A stretch of DNA of 64,000 nt from Streptomyces sp. LX-29 (GTDB lineage Bacteria > Actinomycetota > Actinomycetes > Streptomycetales > Streptomycetaceae): the NCBI RefSeq assembly GCF_029541745.1, contig NZ_CP089746.1, positions 4,783,559 to 4,847,558 on the forward strand. The letters are read 5' to 3'. Position 1 is the first letter of the stretch. Each line of letters opens with the position of its first letter. Under the pieces are notes generated by a model. The model searched no databases and had not been told where the DNA came from. It was given only the letters and a program-made list of their open reading frames with translations. A program made the translations under genes and the position numbers. Positions 50,485-58,261 of this stretch are shown piece by piece.

Positions 50485-50798
50485 CGGGCCACCTCCACCC
50501 CGCGCAGGACACGGGCGCCCAGATCGATACTGAAGTTCGCCGCCAGCACGAGCGTGCGGCGCCGCCGCCTCTGACGCACCCGTTCCTGCCGCCGCTCGTG
50601 CGCGATCAGGTACGGGCGGACCAGGGCGATCGTGTCGCCGTCGAACACCTCACGCAGCCCGTACGGGGACCGGTGAGCCGGAAGCCACCGCGCGGCGGGG
50701 GCCGCCCCGGCCGGGCAGGCACCCGCCCGCCGACGGCCGGAACCGGGTCCGAACACGCCCCGCAGCCACGCAAGCAGCGCAGCGATAAGGTTTCGCAT
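50481..50798 (-). CDS. Small basic hypothetical protein, first gene of the trio
   Basis: A 105-residue protein from the ATG at 50798 with GGAG 8 bases upstream. The N-terminus (MRNLIAALLAWLRGVFGPG) is amphipathic or a membrane-associating helix. The C-terminal half is very basic (RRQERVRQRRRRR), then ends TLVLAANFSIDLGARVLRG. I recognise no family. It is the promoter-proximal gene of three overlapping genes that diverge from a GntR-type regulator, and its promoter must overlap the palindromes at 50889-50916. Confidence 0.65.
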   Translation of the reverse strand: MRNLIAALLAWLRGVFGPGSGRRRAGACPAGAAPAARWLPAHRSPYGLREVFDGDTIALVRPYLIAHERRQERVRQRRRRRTLVLAANFSIDLGARVLRGVEVAR

Positions 50799-50888
50799 AG
50801 CCGAAGCTCCATTCTTCGGTGAGCCCCTGAGCGATCCCTTGACCGGATCTCTCAGGGGCGTTCTCGTTTGCGCAGCACCTAGCTTACG

Positions 50889-50916
50889 CACAGTGCGCAC
50901 ACTGTGCACAGTGTGC
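50889..50916. promoter_or_regulatory. Overlapping palindromes, probable GntR operator
   Basis: The perfect 20-bp palindrome GCACACTGTGCACAGTGTGC occupies 50897-50916. An overlapping dyad (CACAGTG-N4-CACTGTG) starts at 50889, and a further GTGCACAG lies at 50941-50948, next to the gntR start. The site lies between the trio and the GntR gene, so it can repress both. Confidence 0.75.
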
Positions 50917-50959
50917 TCCCCAAAGTGCAGCGCGCGCAGCGTGCACAGAGCATGGAGAG

Positions 50960-51214
50960 GTGATCTACGAATGGCAGCGGGTAGCAGACGACCTTGAACG
51001 CCGCATCCGTGCTGGGGAGATCCCGCCGGGCGGGCGGCTTGAGAACGAGCGGGAGTTGGCAGACGTCTACAGCGTCAGCGCGGGAACGGTGCGCCGCGCC
51101 GTCCGAGAACTGCGCGAGCGCGGTTTGGTCGTGACCTTGCCCGCGAAGGGGTCCTACGTCGTTGATCCACTGCCGCCCGCTGCCAGCCCCGAGGGCGGCG
51201 AGCCGGCCGGCTGA
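50960..51214 (+). CDS. Small GntR-family regulator (DNA-binding domain only)
   Basis: An 84-residue protein, essentially one GntR winged helix: WQRVADDLERRIRAGEIPPG, LENERELADVYSVSAGTVRRAV, ERGLVVTLPAKGSYVV, then a Pro-rich tail. There is no effector-binding C-terminal domain. GTG at 50960; GGAG stands only 2 bases before it, so initiation may be leaderless or inefficient. Such short GntR proteins are typical regulators on Streptomyces plasmids and integrative elements. It probably represses the divergent trio and itself through the palindrome. Confidence 0.88.
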   Translation: MIYEWQRVADDLERRIRAGEIPPGGRLENERELADVYSVSAGTVRRAVRELRERGLVVTLPAKGSYVVDPLPPAASPEGGEPAG

Positions 51215-51239
51215 CGTGCGGTGGTCGGCCCCGCGCCCT

Positions 51240-51489
51240 GGTGACTCGGTGGGCGTTCACGGTCGCTCCACGAAGCCCTTCGGGCGCCTTGGGTACCGGA
51301 TCGGCGCCGCCGACGTGACCGCGCTCGCGGGCCGCGTGCACGGGCTACGGCTTGCCGACGATGTGCTGACTGGGGCGACCTCATCGGGCCCGCGCTGCGC
51401 GAACCGTTCCGCCGTGCGCCTGCACCACGAGCACCCGCGCGCGGGAGCCGCCGGGTGCGCGCTCCTGGTGCAGATCGGCGAACTCGCCC
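51240..51489 (+). pseudogene. Decayed regulator fragment
   Basis: Pieces such as GAADVTALAGRVHGLRLADD, then GGDLIGPALRE in a second frame, then SAVRLHHEH and ALLVQIGELA back in the first frame, resemble from memory the C-terminal region of a Streptomyces regulator family with TPR-like domains. At least two compensating frameshifts are needed, near 51370 and near 51403. The N-terminal helix-turn-helix region is missing, and the fragment stops abruptly at about 51489 where Rhs-like sequence begins. Confidence 0.5.
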
Positions 51490-51660
51490 ACCCGCCACCA
51501 TCTCCGATGTGGCGAGGCCCGGTCGGTCTCGCTGGTAGATCACCTCTGTGTCTGGGTCGCTCGTCGAGATCATGTGGCCCGCCGCGTCCTGGCCGCCCAT
51601 GAGGAACTGGCGGCGGCCCGCCGCCGTGTAGAGGGTCTCGCCCGGATGTTCCCGTGAGTG
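51490..51660 (-). pseudogene. Rhs gene fragment
   Basis: On the minus strand the sequence encodes GETLYTAAGRR, then DAAGHMISTSDPDTEVIYQR and TSEMVAG. This matches the intact Rhs protein at 53579-58261 (AGRETTYVYDPVGRLLSATG, PDTEVVYQRDRLG, KSEMVAG). DNA similarity is also visible, for example CCCGCCACCATCTCCGA at 51491 and again near 55170. A frameshift interrupts the fragment near 51600, and it has no start or stop of its own. Confidence 0.8.
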
Positions 51661-51823
51661 GCTGGGTGGCTTCGTCGCGCGGGACTCGTCGGCTGGTGGG
51701 ACGGACCGGTCGGGGAGCGACCAGTGCGCCCATCTGTGCCCGCGCACTACTGGTGCGGCGATACGCTGCGAGGGAGGCGCCGCGGATGAGCGGGCCGGCT
51801 GGCCGCACAGAGGAGAAGCTCCT
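51661..51823. other. Short region between the Rhs fragment and the toxin-antitoxin candidate
   Basis: About 160 bases without a supported gene. It contains the ribosome site AGGAG at 51811-51815 for the gene at 51824, and should hold that operon's promoter. No clear -35/-10 pair was identified. Confidence 0.4.
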
Positions 51824-52168
51824 ATGACCACTGCCGCCGCGGGCAAGCCGGACATTCCGCCGATGCCCGAGAGAACCCCGAAGGCCCTGCGTGAGGCTAT
51901 CGCCCAGCACGCGCCCCAGCTACTTCGTGACTTCGATGCGCACTGGAGGCGCGATATCGCGGACGCCTATGACCTGGCACCGGTCCCCGCGTTCATGGCC
52001 CGCTGGTGGGGTGAGTACGCGATCGCCCGTGACCCGCAGCTGGAACAGAGGGTGCACCGCCTGGAGGACGAGGCGGCGGACTCGACCGACTTCGATCGAG
52101 CTAAGGCTCTTCTCGAAGAGGCCGGCCACATCCGCCGTCTCGCTCGTCAGGTGGAGCCCGGTCAGTGA
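51824..52168 (+). CDS. DUF6247-like protein, probable antitoxin
   Basis: A 114-residue protein from the ATG at 51824 with AGGAG 8 bases upstream. It opens with a Pro-rich segment and then RTPKALREAIAQHAPQLLRD, followed by a helical body (DFDAHWRRDIADAYDLAPVP, AFMARWWGEYAIARDPQLEQ). The pattern matches, from memory, small Streptomyces DUF6247-type proteins. The stop overlaps the next gene by ATGA (52165-52168). Gene size, coupling and the nature of the following gene fit a type II antitoxin encoded first, but antitoxin activity is inferred, not shown. Confidence 0.75.
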   Translation: MTTAAAGKPDIPPMPERTPKALREAIAQHAPQLLRDFDAHWRRDIADAYDLAPVPAFMARWWGEYAIARDPQLEQRVHRLEDEAADSTDFDRAKALLEEAGHIRRLARQVEPGQ

Positions 52169-52476
52169 CAGACGACTTCATGGGGCCGCCCTGGCAAGCC
52201 GACTGGGTCGAGGCGGCACGCACATATCGCGACGCCCTGCCCGAAGGTGTGCGCCAGCAGATCAGGCTCGGCGTGGTCGAGTTGATCACGACCAGGAACC
52301 CGTACGTCCCCAAGGATGAGCTTCCGGACGGCTACTACCTCGAACCCGCCAGATCCACTCGTCCGAGAGGGACTCATATCCTCTACTTCGACCACGGACG
52401 GGGCTGGCTGCGCTTCAACTTCGCCCGTCGAGTTGAAGATCCGCAGATCGTCGTGGAGGAGATCTTCTGGCAGTGA
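52165..52476 (+). CDS. RelE/ParE-like small protein, probable toxin
   Basis: A 103-residue protein overlapping the preceding gene by four bases. Helices at residues about 10-45 (WVEAARTYRDALPEGVRQQI, VELITTR) are followed by a strand-rich C-terminal half: GYYLEPARS, GTHILYFDHGRGWLRFNFAR and DPQIVVEEIFW. Two N-terminal helices and an antiparallel sheet fit the RelE/ParE toxin fold, whose members cleave ribosome-bound mRNA or poison gyrase. Basic and aromatic residues lie on the strands, but I cannot assign catalytic ones with confidence. It could also be a regulator partner of unknown type. Confidence 0.7.
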   Translation: MTDDFMGPPWQADWVEAARTYRDALPEGVRQQIRLGVVELITTRNPYVPKDELPDGYYLEPARSTRPRGTHILYFDHGRGWLRFNFARRVEDPQIVVEEIFWQ

Positions 52477-52525
52477 TCAGACTGTCTCTGTATATCGGTT
52501 CGGGAACATGGCCAGAGCATGGTCG

Positions 52526-52655
52526 CCCCGGTGCCGCTTTCGTCGATCTCGATAGCGTGAGGCGGGGTTGCGGCGCCGGGGTATGCGTTGAGGGGGGCGG
52601 CGGGGGAGGAGTGGTTGGAGGGGGGCAGTGGGGGCCTGGCTGCCGGATCCGGATT
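52526..52655 (+). pseudogene. Decayed second copy of the LysR 3' end
   Basis: The DNA aligns along its length with the 3' end of the LysR gene (about 49549-49690): CCCGGTGCCGCTTTC, GATCTCGAT, GGGGTTGCGGC, CGGCGGGGGAG and CCTGGCTGCCGGA occur in the same order in both. The copy here has several indels and stops and no upstream part. It bounds the right side of the small accessory segment that begins after the intact LysR gene. Confidence 0.8.
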
Positions 52656-52675
52656 TTCAGTGATCCTTCCGGAAA

Positions 52676-53089
52676 TCACTGCGGTCGCTCACGACCCCGG
52701 TATGCCTCCCAAGCCATCCAGTGAAGCAATTGGTCTCGCGTTCTGCGTTTGGCTGAGCGCAACGACCTGAGGTCATCGACGGAGATGTCCAGTCTGGAGA
52801 ATGTGCACTTCGGCTTCTCTCCGATCCGCAGGTCTGCGGAATTTGGAAAGCTGGCGATCAGGCACATCCAGCTGGGAACGGGGGAGGATTCCGGAAGGTA
52901 GGGCATTACGGCGAATGAGTCCGCCGAATCCAGGTTAAGGTCGGGGGCCTTTCTGCTGAATCCGCCTTTGTGTGCGGATTCTATAAGCTCGCGCATCCTT
53001 TCTCGCGAAGCGAGCATCACGGCGGCCTGGGTGGGTATGCCCATCCAGGACCGGACTTGCCTGGACTCTCTGAATTGTTTCCTCATCAT
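52676..53089 (-). CDS. Hypothetical protein downstream of the Rhs immunity candidate
   Basis: A 137-residue frame from the ATG at 53089 or 53086. It is richer in Ser, Met, Lys and Phe than neighbouring proteins and the DNA is less GC-rich, as in transferred genes. It shows a helical N-terminal part (RRSWMGIPTQAAVM-like), then ADSFAVMPYLPESSPVPSWM and a C-terminal helical region (DDLRSLRSAKRRTRDQLLHW). The nearest ribosome-like GGGAG lies 14 or more bases before the ATG, so expression is uncertain. Position after an Rhs toxin and its immunity gene suggests an orphan immunity or toxin-module remnant. Family not recognised. Confidence 0.5.
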   Translation of the reverse strand: MMRKQFRESRQVRSWMGIPTQAAVMLASRERMRELIESAHKGGFSRKAPDLNLDSADSFAVMPYLPESSPVPSWMCLIASFPNSADLRIGEKPKCTFSRLDISVDDLRSLRSAKRRTRDQLLHWMAWEAYRGRERPQ

Positions 53090-53169
53090 GGCATTCGTGG
53101 TGATTAGTCTCCCTTAGGTCGGCTACGTCTGCATAGTTGCCCACCAGGTGGATCCTGGCCAGCGAGCTC

Positions 53170-53201
53170 CGATTTTCGAGTGTCGAGTCACTCGAAAATC
53201 G
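53170..53201 (-). terminator. Perfect hairpin terminator after the immunity candidate
   Basis: CGATTTTCGAGTG (53170-53182) pairs perfectly with CACTCGAAAATCG (53189-53201) around a 6-base loop, 7 bases beyond the stop of the gene ending at 53208. The AT content is high for this genome, and it closes the Rhs operon. Confidence 0.88.
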
Positions 53202-53207
53202 AGTGGT

Positions 53208-53582
53208 TTACGCGGACTCATGGATGACCTGATCCCTGTAGCGCGCGTATTCTGCGCGTGCCCATGGTTCGTCGTCGAAGTAAGATTCCCAAAAACCTTC
53301 TGCTGCCCAGGCGGAGGGGGTGAGGTGCAGGGAGCCCTCGTTGGTGACATTCGCGGTCCAGCAGCCAGGGATCGTGTGCGACACGATGTCGAAATGGCGA
53401 GAGTCGAAGAGTGCTGGAGCCGCCCCTCCTCCTGGGGCGATGCGGAAGTATGTGGGTCCTTCGAATTTCGCGTAAACCTCAAGTACGATGTGGGTCGCGT
53501 CGCTTCGCAGGGGTGGGGGGTGTTGCGCGGTGCTGATGTTTCGATTTCTGCAGATTTTTACGAGCACGGTATCTACCTTCAC
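53208..53582 (-). CDS. Probable immunity protein for the Rhs toxin
   Basis: A 124-residue protein. The GTG at 53582 overlaps the Rhs stop as GTGA, so its synthesis is coupled to the toxin, the classic arrangement for toxin and immunity pairs. It reads MKVDTVLVKICRNRN, a strand-rich middle (HIVLEVYAKFEGPTYFRIAP), then DIVSHTIPGCWTANV and a helical acidic tail (EGFWESYFDDEPWARAEYAR). It is acidic overall, as expected for a protein that blocks a basic toxin surface. I recognise no named immunity family. A perfect hairpin follows the stop. Confidence 0.78.
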   Translation of the reverse strand: MKVDTVLVKICRNRNISTAQHPPPLRSDATHIVLEVYAKFEGPTYFRIAPGGGAAPALFDSRHFDIVSHTIPGCWTANVTNEGSLHLTPSAWAAEGFWESYFDDEPWARAEYARYRDQVIHESA

Positions 53583-56500
53583 CTTCTGTTTAGGACTACC
53601 TTGTAGTCGGAGTCGTAGGCCACTTCGCCGGTTTTGGGATTGTAGTAATAGTGAACTTGGAAATCGCCGTACGGGCTTTGATGGGTTCCCGTAGTGTACT
53701 TTGCCCAATCGGCCAGCTGGCTGCCGTCGGCTGTGAGTCGCTTAATTACGTGTGGATTTTTCAGGAGGTCACCCTGGATGATCGGATCTGACTCTCTGAT
53801 GGCCTGATCTGTTAGCCTTCCGTCGGGGGTGAACATTGATTCCGCCGATTCCCTCCGCAGCTTCTCTGCGAGGTCCTGCCCGCTCTTGCTTCCGGATATG
53901 AAGTTTTCGCTGGTGTCTTTTCCGGATTTTCCGAGTTCATTCAAGCACTTCGGTGCCAACCCCAGTGGGTCTGCCCCAGTCTGTGGGTTGTAGACGTACG
54001 TCGCAGGGTTGGGGGCAGGGGTGAGGCCGAAGGGGTCAGGGCAGAAATAGCGGGCTGTTTGTGGATCGTAGTATCGGAAGTAGTTATAGTGCAGGGCCGT
54101 CTCCGGGTCGAAGTACTGCCCCGGGAACCGCAGCGGCGTATAAGCCGTACTCTCCGTCGCCCAAGTCGTCGTCCCCCACAGTGTCGCCCGCGTATGCCAC
54201 GCGATGCCGCCCGCCTCGTCGACCAGCTCCGTCGGCGTGCCGACCAGGTCCGTGACGATGGCGAAGAAGCGGGAGTCGAATTCCTGTTGGGTGGTGTCGT
54301 CGGTGATGCGTTCGGTCTGGGAGATGGGGCGGAGGCCGTCGTGGTCCCAGGTGAGCGTGACCGGGTGGGGGAGATCGGGTGCCGTGGTCGTCTGTTCGAC
54401 CAGGGTGGGGCCGTCCCAGGTGAAGTTGACCTGCTCGGCCACCGTTGCGCCGTCTGAGTCCAGGCGCTGTTTCGCCACGCGGCGGCCGAAGGGGTCGTAC
54501 AGGTAGCGCCAGGCCGTGCCGTCCGGGGTGGTGACCTGGCGTAGGCGGTCCTCCGCGTCCCATTCGTAGTGCCAGGTGTCCGGCTTCTTTGAGAGGCGGG
54601 ACTTTTGGCGCAGGACCAGGCGGCCCGCTCCGTCGTGTTCGTAGCGGATCTTGCCTGCGCGGGTGATGCGGGTGCCCTCGTACGCACGGGAGCCCGTGGC
54701 CTCCTGGGCGGGGTGGTCGGTGGGCCAGGTCGCCTGGGTCTGGTTGCCCGCCTCGTCGTAGGCGTAGGTCTCCTGCCAGGCGTGCGCCTGGACAGCCGTT
54801 ACCCGGCCAGCCGCGTCCAGGGTGAAGCTTTGCGGGCCGCGCAGGTGGTCATCCACGGCGGTGAGGTGGCCGTCCTGGCGGTAGGTGTAGGCCCTGTGCT
54901 GGATCCTGCCGCCGTCTCCACCCGTCAGGGATTGCGCCGTCAGGCGACCCAGCTCGTCCCACGTGCTGGTGAGGCTGAGCGCCTCGCCTATTCGGCGTTC
55001 CGTTTCGCGGCCCGCCGCGTCGTGTGCGAAGTCCAGGGTGTGGCCCGAGGCCACGAGCCCGGTGCGGTTACCCGCCGCGTCATACGAGTACTCGCTCACC
55101 GCGCCCGTCGGGGTCGTCCGGCGGGTGCGGCGGCCCAGCGCGTCGTACGCGTGGGTCAGCACCCGGCCCGCCACCATCTCCGACTTGACCCGGCCCAGCC
55201 GGTCCCGCTGGTACACGACCTCCGTGTCCGGGCCGGTCGCCGAGAGCAGGCGGCCCACCGGGTCGTACACGTAGGTCGTTTCCCGGCCCGCGGCCTCCTT
55301 CCGGAGCGTGCGGCCCAGCGCGTCGCGCTCGTAGGAGACCGTCTCGCCCAGCGGGTTCGTCCGCGAGACCAGCCGCCCCGCCGCGTCGTACGCGTACGAC
55401 ACCCTCCGGTCGTCGAAGTCCGTCTCGGCGACCAGACGGCCCGCCGGGTCGTACTCGTAGCCCCACGTCAGGCCCTGCGGGTTCGCCACCTCCGTCAGGC
55501 GCAGCGACGCGTCGTGCGTGAACTCGTAGCGCACGCCGTCCGGACCGGTCCTCGCCGTCAGCAGGTCGAAGTGGGTGTACTCGTATGTCGTGACGCCGCC
55601 GACCGCGTCGGTGTGCGTCGTGCAGTTGCCCTCGCCGTCGTATGTCCAGGTCTCCGACGAGCCGTCGGGGTTCTCCCGGCGGGACAGTTTGCCTTCCACC
55701 GTCCACCGCAAGAGCGTCGTCGCGCCCACCGCGTCGGTGATGCGCACCGGGCGGCCGAAGCCGTCGCGCTCGTAGCGCGTCACCGCCCCCAGCGGGTCCG
55801 TGACCTCCAACGGCAGGCCCGCCGCGTCGCAGCGGACGTGCGTCGTCTCGCCCAGGGCGTTGGTCACCGCCGCCAGGTGGCCGCGGTCGTCGTACGCGTA
55901 GTGGGTGGAGTGCCCTGCCGGGTCCGTGACCGACGTGCGGCGGCCTGCCTCGTCGTAGGTCTGCTGCCAGACGGCGCCGTCCGGGCCGGTGGTGGTCAGC
56001 GGCAGGCCCAGGTCGTTGTACGTGGCTGTGGAGCGTGCGCCGTCGGGGCGGGTGATCTCCGTCAGGCGGCCGGATTCGTCGTAGGCCAGCTCCGTGGTGT
56101 TGCCCAGCGCGTCCGTACGGGACAGCACCCGGTCGTGGCGGTCATACGTCGTCCGGGTCGTGTTTCCCAGCGGGTCGATCTCCGCCACGACCTGGCGGCG
56201 TTCGTTGACCACGTGGCGGTGGACCGCGCCCTCCGCCGTGGTGACCGTCGTGATCCGGTGGCCGGTCGCCTCGTCGCGGCCGTCGTAGTCGATACGGATC
56301 GCGATATGGCCGGCCTCGCCGCCCTCCCCGATGCAGCGATCGCGGTCGTCGTAGGCGTAGTCGTAGCGGCGGGCGTTGGTGTCGGTCCAGGAGACGACCC
56401 GGCGCCTGTCGTCATAGGCGAACCGCAGCGGGAGGCCGCTGGAGTTGACGACCTCGGTGAGGTTGCCGTCGGCGTAGCCGTAGCGGACCAGCTCCTGGTG

Positions 56501-58261
56501 GGTGCCGTCGTCCGCCGCGCCCGCCAGGTACAGGGCGGTGACGCGGCCGTCGGCCGTGTCGAGCTTCAGGGTGTAGCCGGCGCTGTGGACGATCCCCGTC
56601 GGCGCGCCCTCGATGTCGTACTCGAAGGTGATCCAGTGGCCGTCCCGATCGGATATCTGCTCCAGCCGGGCCTCGCCGTCGCCGCCGTTCTCGACGCCCG
56701 CCGGGCCGGTGAAGTGGCGGACCCAGCCCGTCGCCGGGTCGGTGAGGGTGTAGTCGCCGTGCGCGTCCCGCTCCAGCGGCCAGCGCGGGCCGGCCTCGGG
56801 GAGGGTGGGGACGCCGGGGGCCGGGTGCGGGTAGGCGAGGACCAGGCCGTCCTCGCTGAGGAAGACCACGCCCTCGGCGTCGATCTCCAGCCGCTGGTCC
56901 ACCGTGCTCGACCAGGACGGGCCGAACCACCGGCCCGCCGCGTAGCCCGATTCGACGCGGCGCTTGAACACCAGCGGGAGCACGCCCGGCAGCGAGACGT
57001 CCGTCTGCGGCAGGAACATCCTTCCCGTCGCGAGGTCCACCGGGTCGGTGTTGCCGGTCGACCTCTCGCCGTCGGGCGTCGTCCGCTCGTGCGGCCCGTC
57101 GCTCGACGCCTTCCGCCCCGGACCCTTGTCCGGCACATGCCGGGTCGACTTGGCCGCGTTCACCCCCGTCTTCGCCGCCCCCAGCCCCTTCCCGCCCAGG
57201 ATCTCGGGCAGGGCTCGGCCGAAGCCCTCGGCGGGGTCCTGGGCGAAGGCGTTGGCGACGTTCTTGATCGTGCCGACGGGGTCGTTGGCTGCCGTCACCA
57301 GGCCGGCGGCGGTGGTGTTGAGGTTGGTGTAGTACTCCGCCGGGTGCGTGAGGTTGTACGGGTCGAGCGGGTTCAGGCCGCGGACGGTGCTGACGATGCC
57401 GGCCGTGCCCTTGACGGCGCCGACGACGACGTGTTCGGCGTCCAGGCTCACGCGGGTGCCCGCGTCGCCGAGCTGTTCGTCGTAGGCGGGCTTGGGCGGG
57501 GCCAGGGCGTGGGCCTCCTCGATCGCCGTGCGGGCGGTCTCGGCGGCGGTGTTGCGCTGCGTGCGGGCGTGGTCCAGCTTGTCCTGGGCCGCCTCGGCCG
57601 CGGCGGGGCCCGGGTCGTGGAAGACGGGCTTCGGGCCGGGGTCCTCGCCCTTCTTGGCGACGGCGTTGTACGCCTTCGCCTTGACGTTGTACGCGGTGCG
57701 GGCGGCGGCGGACGCCTCCTTCGCCTTGTTGTACGCCGCCAGCGCCAGCTTGGCCTCGCCCTGGGCCCAGCTCACGGTCACGGCGTAGGCCTCCAGCGCC
57801 TTGGCCGCCTTCTCGCAGGCGTCGGCCGCCCTGAACCAGTCCTTCGGCTTGACCGACACCTCCTCCCGGAAGGCGTCCGCGGTCTTGCCGCGCCAGCGGT
57901 CGGAGTCCAGGCCCTTGAGGCCGTTGCCGACCTTGTCGAACGCCTTCTGGAAGTCCTTGAGGTGGCGCACCGTGGAGCGGATCTTCGACACGCTGCCGTA
58001 GACCAGCTTCTTGGGGTCGTCGGTCTGCCCCAGCTCCAGCTCCGAGACGTCCGCGCCCAGGTAGTTGGCGACCGACTTGGACTTGTCGCGGACCCAGTCG
58101 GCCTGGTCCTCCAGGCCGACCGCGTCGAGGACGTCGGCGCCCTTTTCGCCGACGTACTCGACGCCCTCACCGACCAGCTCCACGCCGTCCTCGACGGCGT
58201 CCTCGATCACGTCCGGCGTCGCGTCCTTGATCGCGCCGCCGACCTTGTCGATGATGCCCAT
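53579..58261 (-). CDS. Rhs-repeat polymorphic toxin with ESX-type N-terminus
   Basis: A 1,560-residue protein. Residues 1-270 are helical with a WxG turn (W123-R-G in SDRWRGKTADAFREEV), the shape of type VII secretion substrates. A DUF6531-type segment near residue 400 (TDPVDLATGRMFLPQTDV) opens the Rhs cage; dozens of YD repeats follow (for example YDDRGHLAAVTNALGETTHV). The core ends RYYDPQTARYFCPDPFGL, NPATYVYNPQ and DPLGLAP near 1437. The last 123 residues are the toxin tip, with ADWAKYTTGTHQSPYGDFQV and YYNPKTGEVAYDSDYKVV. The tip DNA is less GC-rich than the core. The tip's activity is unassigned. It is fourth-to-last in an operon with SseB-like and ESX-like genes upstream and immunity downstream. 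Confidence 0.93.
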   Translation of the reverse strand: MGIIDKVGGAIKDATPDVIEDAVEDGVELVGEGVEYVGEKGADVLDAVGLEDQADWVRDKSKSVANYLGADVSELELGQTDDPKKLVYGSVSKIRSTVRHLKDFQKAFDKVGNGLKGLDSDRWRGKTADAFREEVSVKPKDWFRAADACEKAAKALEAYAVTVSWAQGEAKLALAAYNKAKEASAAARTAYNVKAKAYNAVAKKGEDPGPKPVFHDPGPAAAEAAQDKLDHARTQRNTAAETARTAIEEAHALAPPKPAYDEQLGDAGTRVSLDAEHVVVGAVKGTAGIVSTVRGLNPLDPYNLTHPAEYYTNLNTTAAGLVTAANDPVGTIKNVANAFAQDPAEGFGRALPEILGGKGLGAAKTGVNAAKSTRHVPDKGPGRKASSDGPHERTTPDGERSTGNTDPVDLATGRMFLPQTDVSLPGVLPLVFKRRVESGYAAGRWFGPSWSSTVDQRLEIDAEGVVFLSEDGLVLAYPHPAPGVPTLPEAGPRWPLERDAHGDYTLTDPATGWVRHFTGPAGVENGGDGEARLEQISDRDGHWITFEYDIEGAPTGIVHSAGYTLKLDTADGRVTALYLAGAADDGTHQELVRYGYADGNLTEVVNSSGLPLRFAYDDRRRVVSWTDTNARRYDYAYDDRDRCIGEGGEAGHIAIRIDYDGRDEATGHRITTVTTAEGAVHRHVVNERRQVVAEIDPLGNTTRTTYDRHDRVLSRTDALGNTTELAYDESGRLTEITRPDGARSTATYNDLGLPLTTTGPDGAVWQQTYDEAGRRTSVTDPAGHSTHYAYDDRGHLAAVTNALGETTHVRCDAAGLPLEVTDPLGAVTRYERDGFGRPVRITDAVGATTLLRWTVEGKLSRRENPDGSSETWTYDGEGNCTTHTDAVGGVTTYEYTHFDLLTARTGPDGVRYEFTHDASLRLTEVANPQGLTWGYEYDPAGRLVAETDFDDRRVSYAYDAAGRLVSRTNPLGETVSYERDALGRTLRKEAAGRETTYVYDPVGRLLSATGPDTEVVYQRDRLGRVKSEMVAGRVLTHAYDALGRRTRRTTPTGAVSEYSYDAAGNRTGLVASGHTLDFAHDAAGRETERRIGEALSLTSTWDELGRLTAQSLTGGDGGRIQHRAYTYRQDGHLTAVDDHLRGPQSFTLDAAGRVTAVQAHAWQETYAYDEAGNQTQATWPTDHPAQEATGSRAYEGTRITRAGKIRYEHDGAGRLVLRQKSRLSKKPDTWHYEWDAEDRLRQVTTPDGTAWRYLYDPFGRRVAKQRLDSDGATVAEQVNFTWDGPTLVEQTTTAPDLPHPVTLTWDHDGLRPISQTERITDDTTQQEFDSRFFAIVTDLVGTPTELVDEAGGIAWHTRATLWGTTTWATESTAYTPLRFPGQYFDPETALHYNYFRYYDPQTARYFCPDPFGLTPAPNPATYVYNPQTGADPLGLAPKCLNELGKSGKDTSENFISGSKSGQDLAEKLRRESAESMFTPDGRLTDQAIRESDPIIQGDLLKNPHVIKRLTADGSQLADWAKYTTGTHQSPYGDFQVHYYYNPKTGEVAYDSDYKVVLNRR

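Noticed and set aside
51162..51602. A 146-residue plus-strand frame as an intact gene
   Set aside because: It mixes regulator-like and reverse-complement Rhs sequence, starts inside the GntR gene and needs frameshifts to match anything.
52473..52770. Short plus-strand frames after the toxin candidate
   Set aside because: They lie in the decayed LysR copy and have no ribosome site or domain.
53123..53482. 119-residue minus-strand frame overlapping the immunity candidate
   Set aside because: It reads through the perfect hairpin terminator and lies in the wrong frame; the GTGA-coupled frame ending at 53208 is the better gene.
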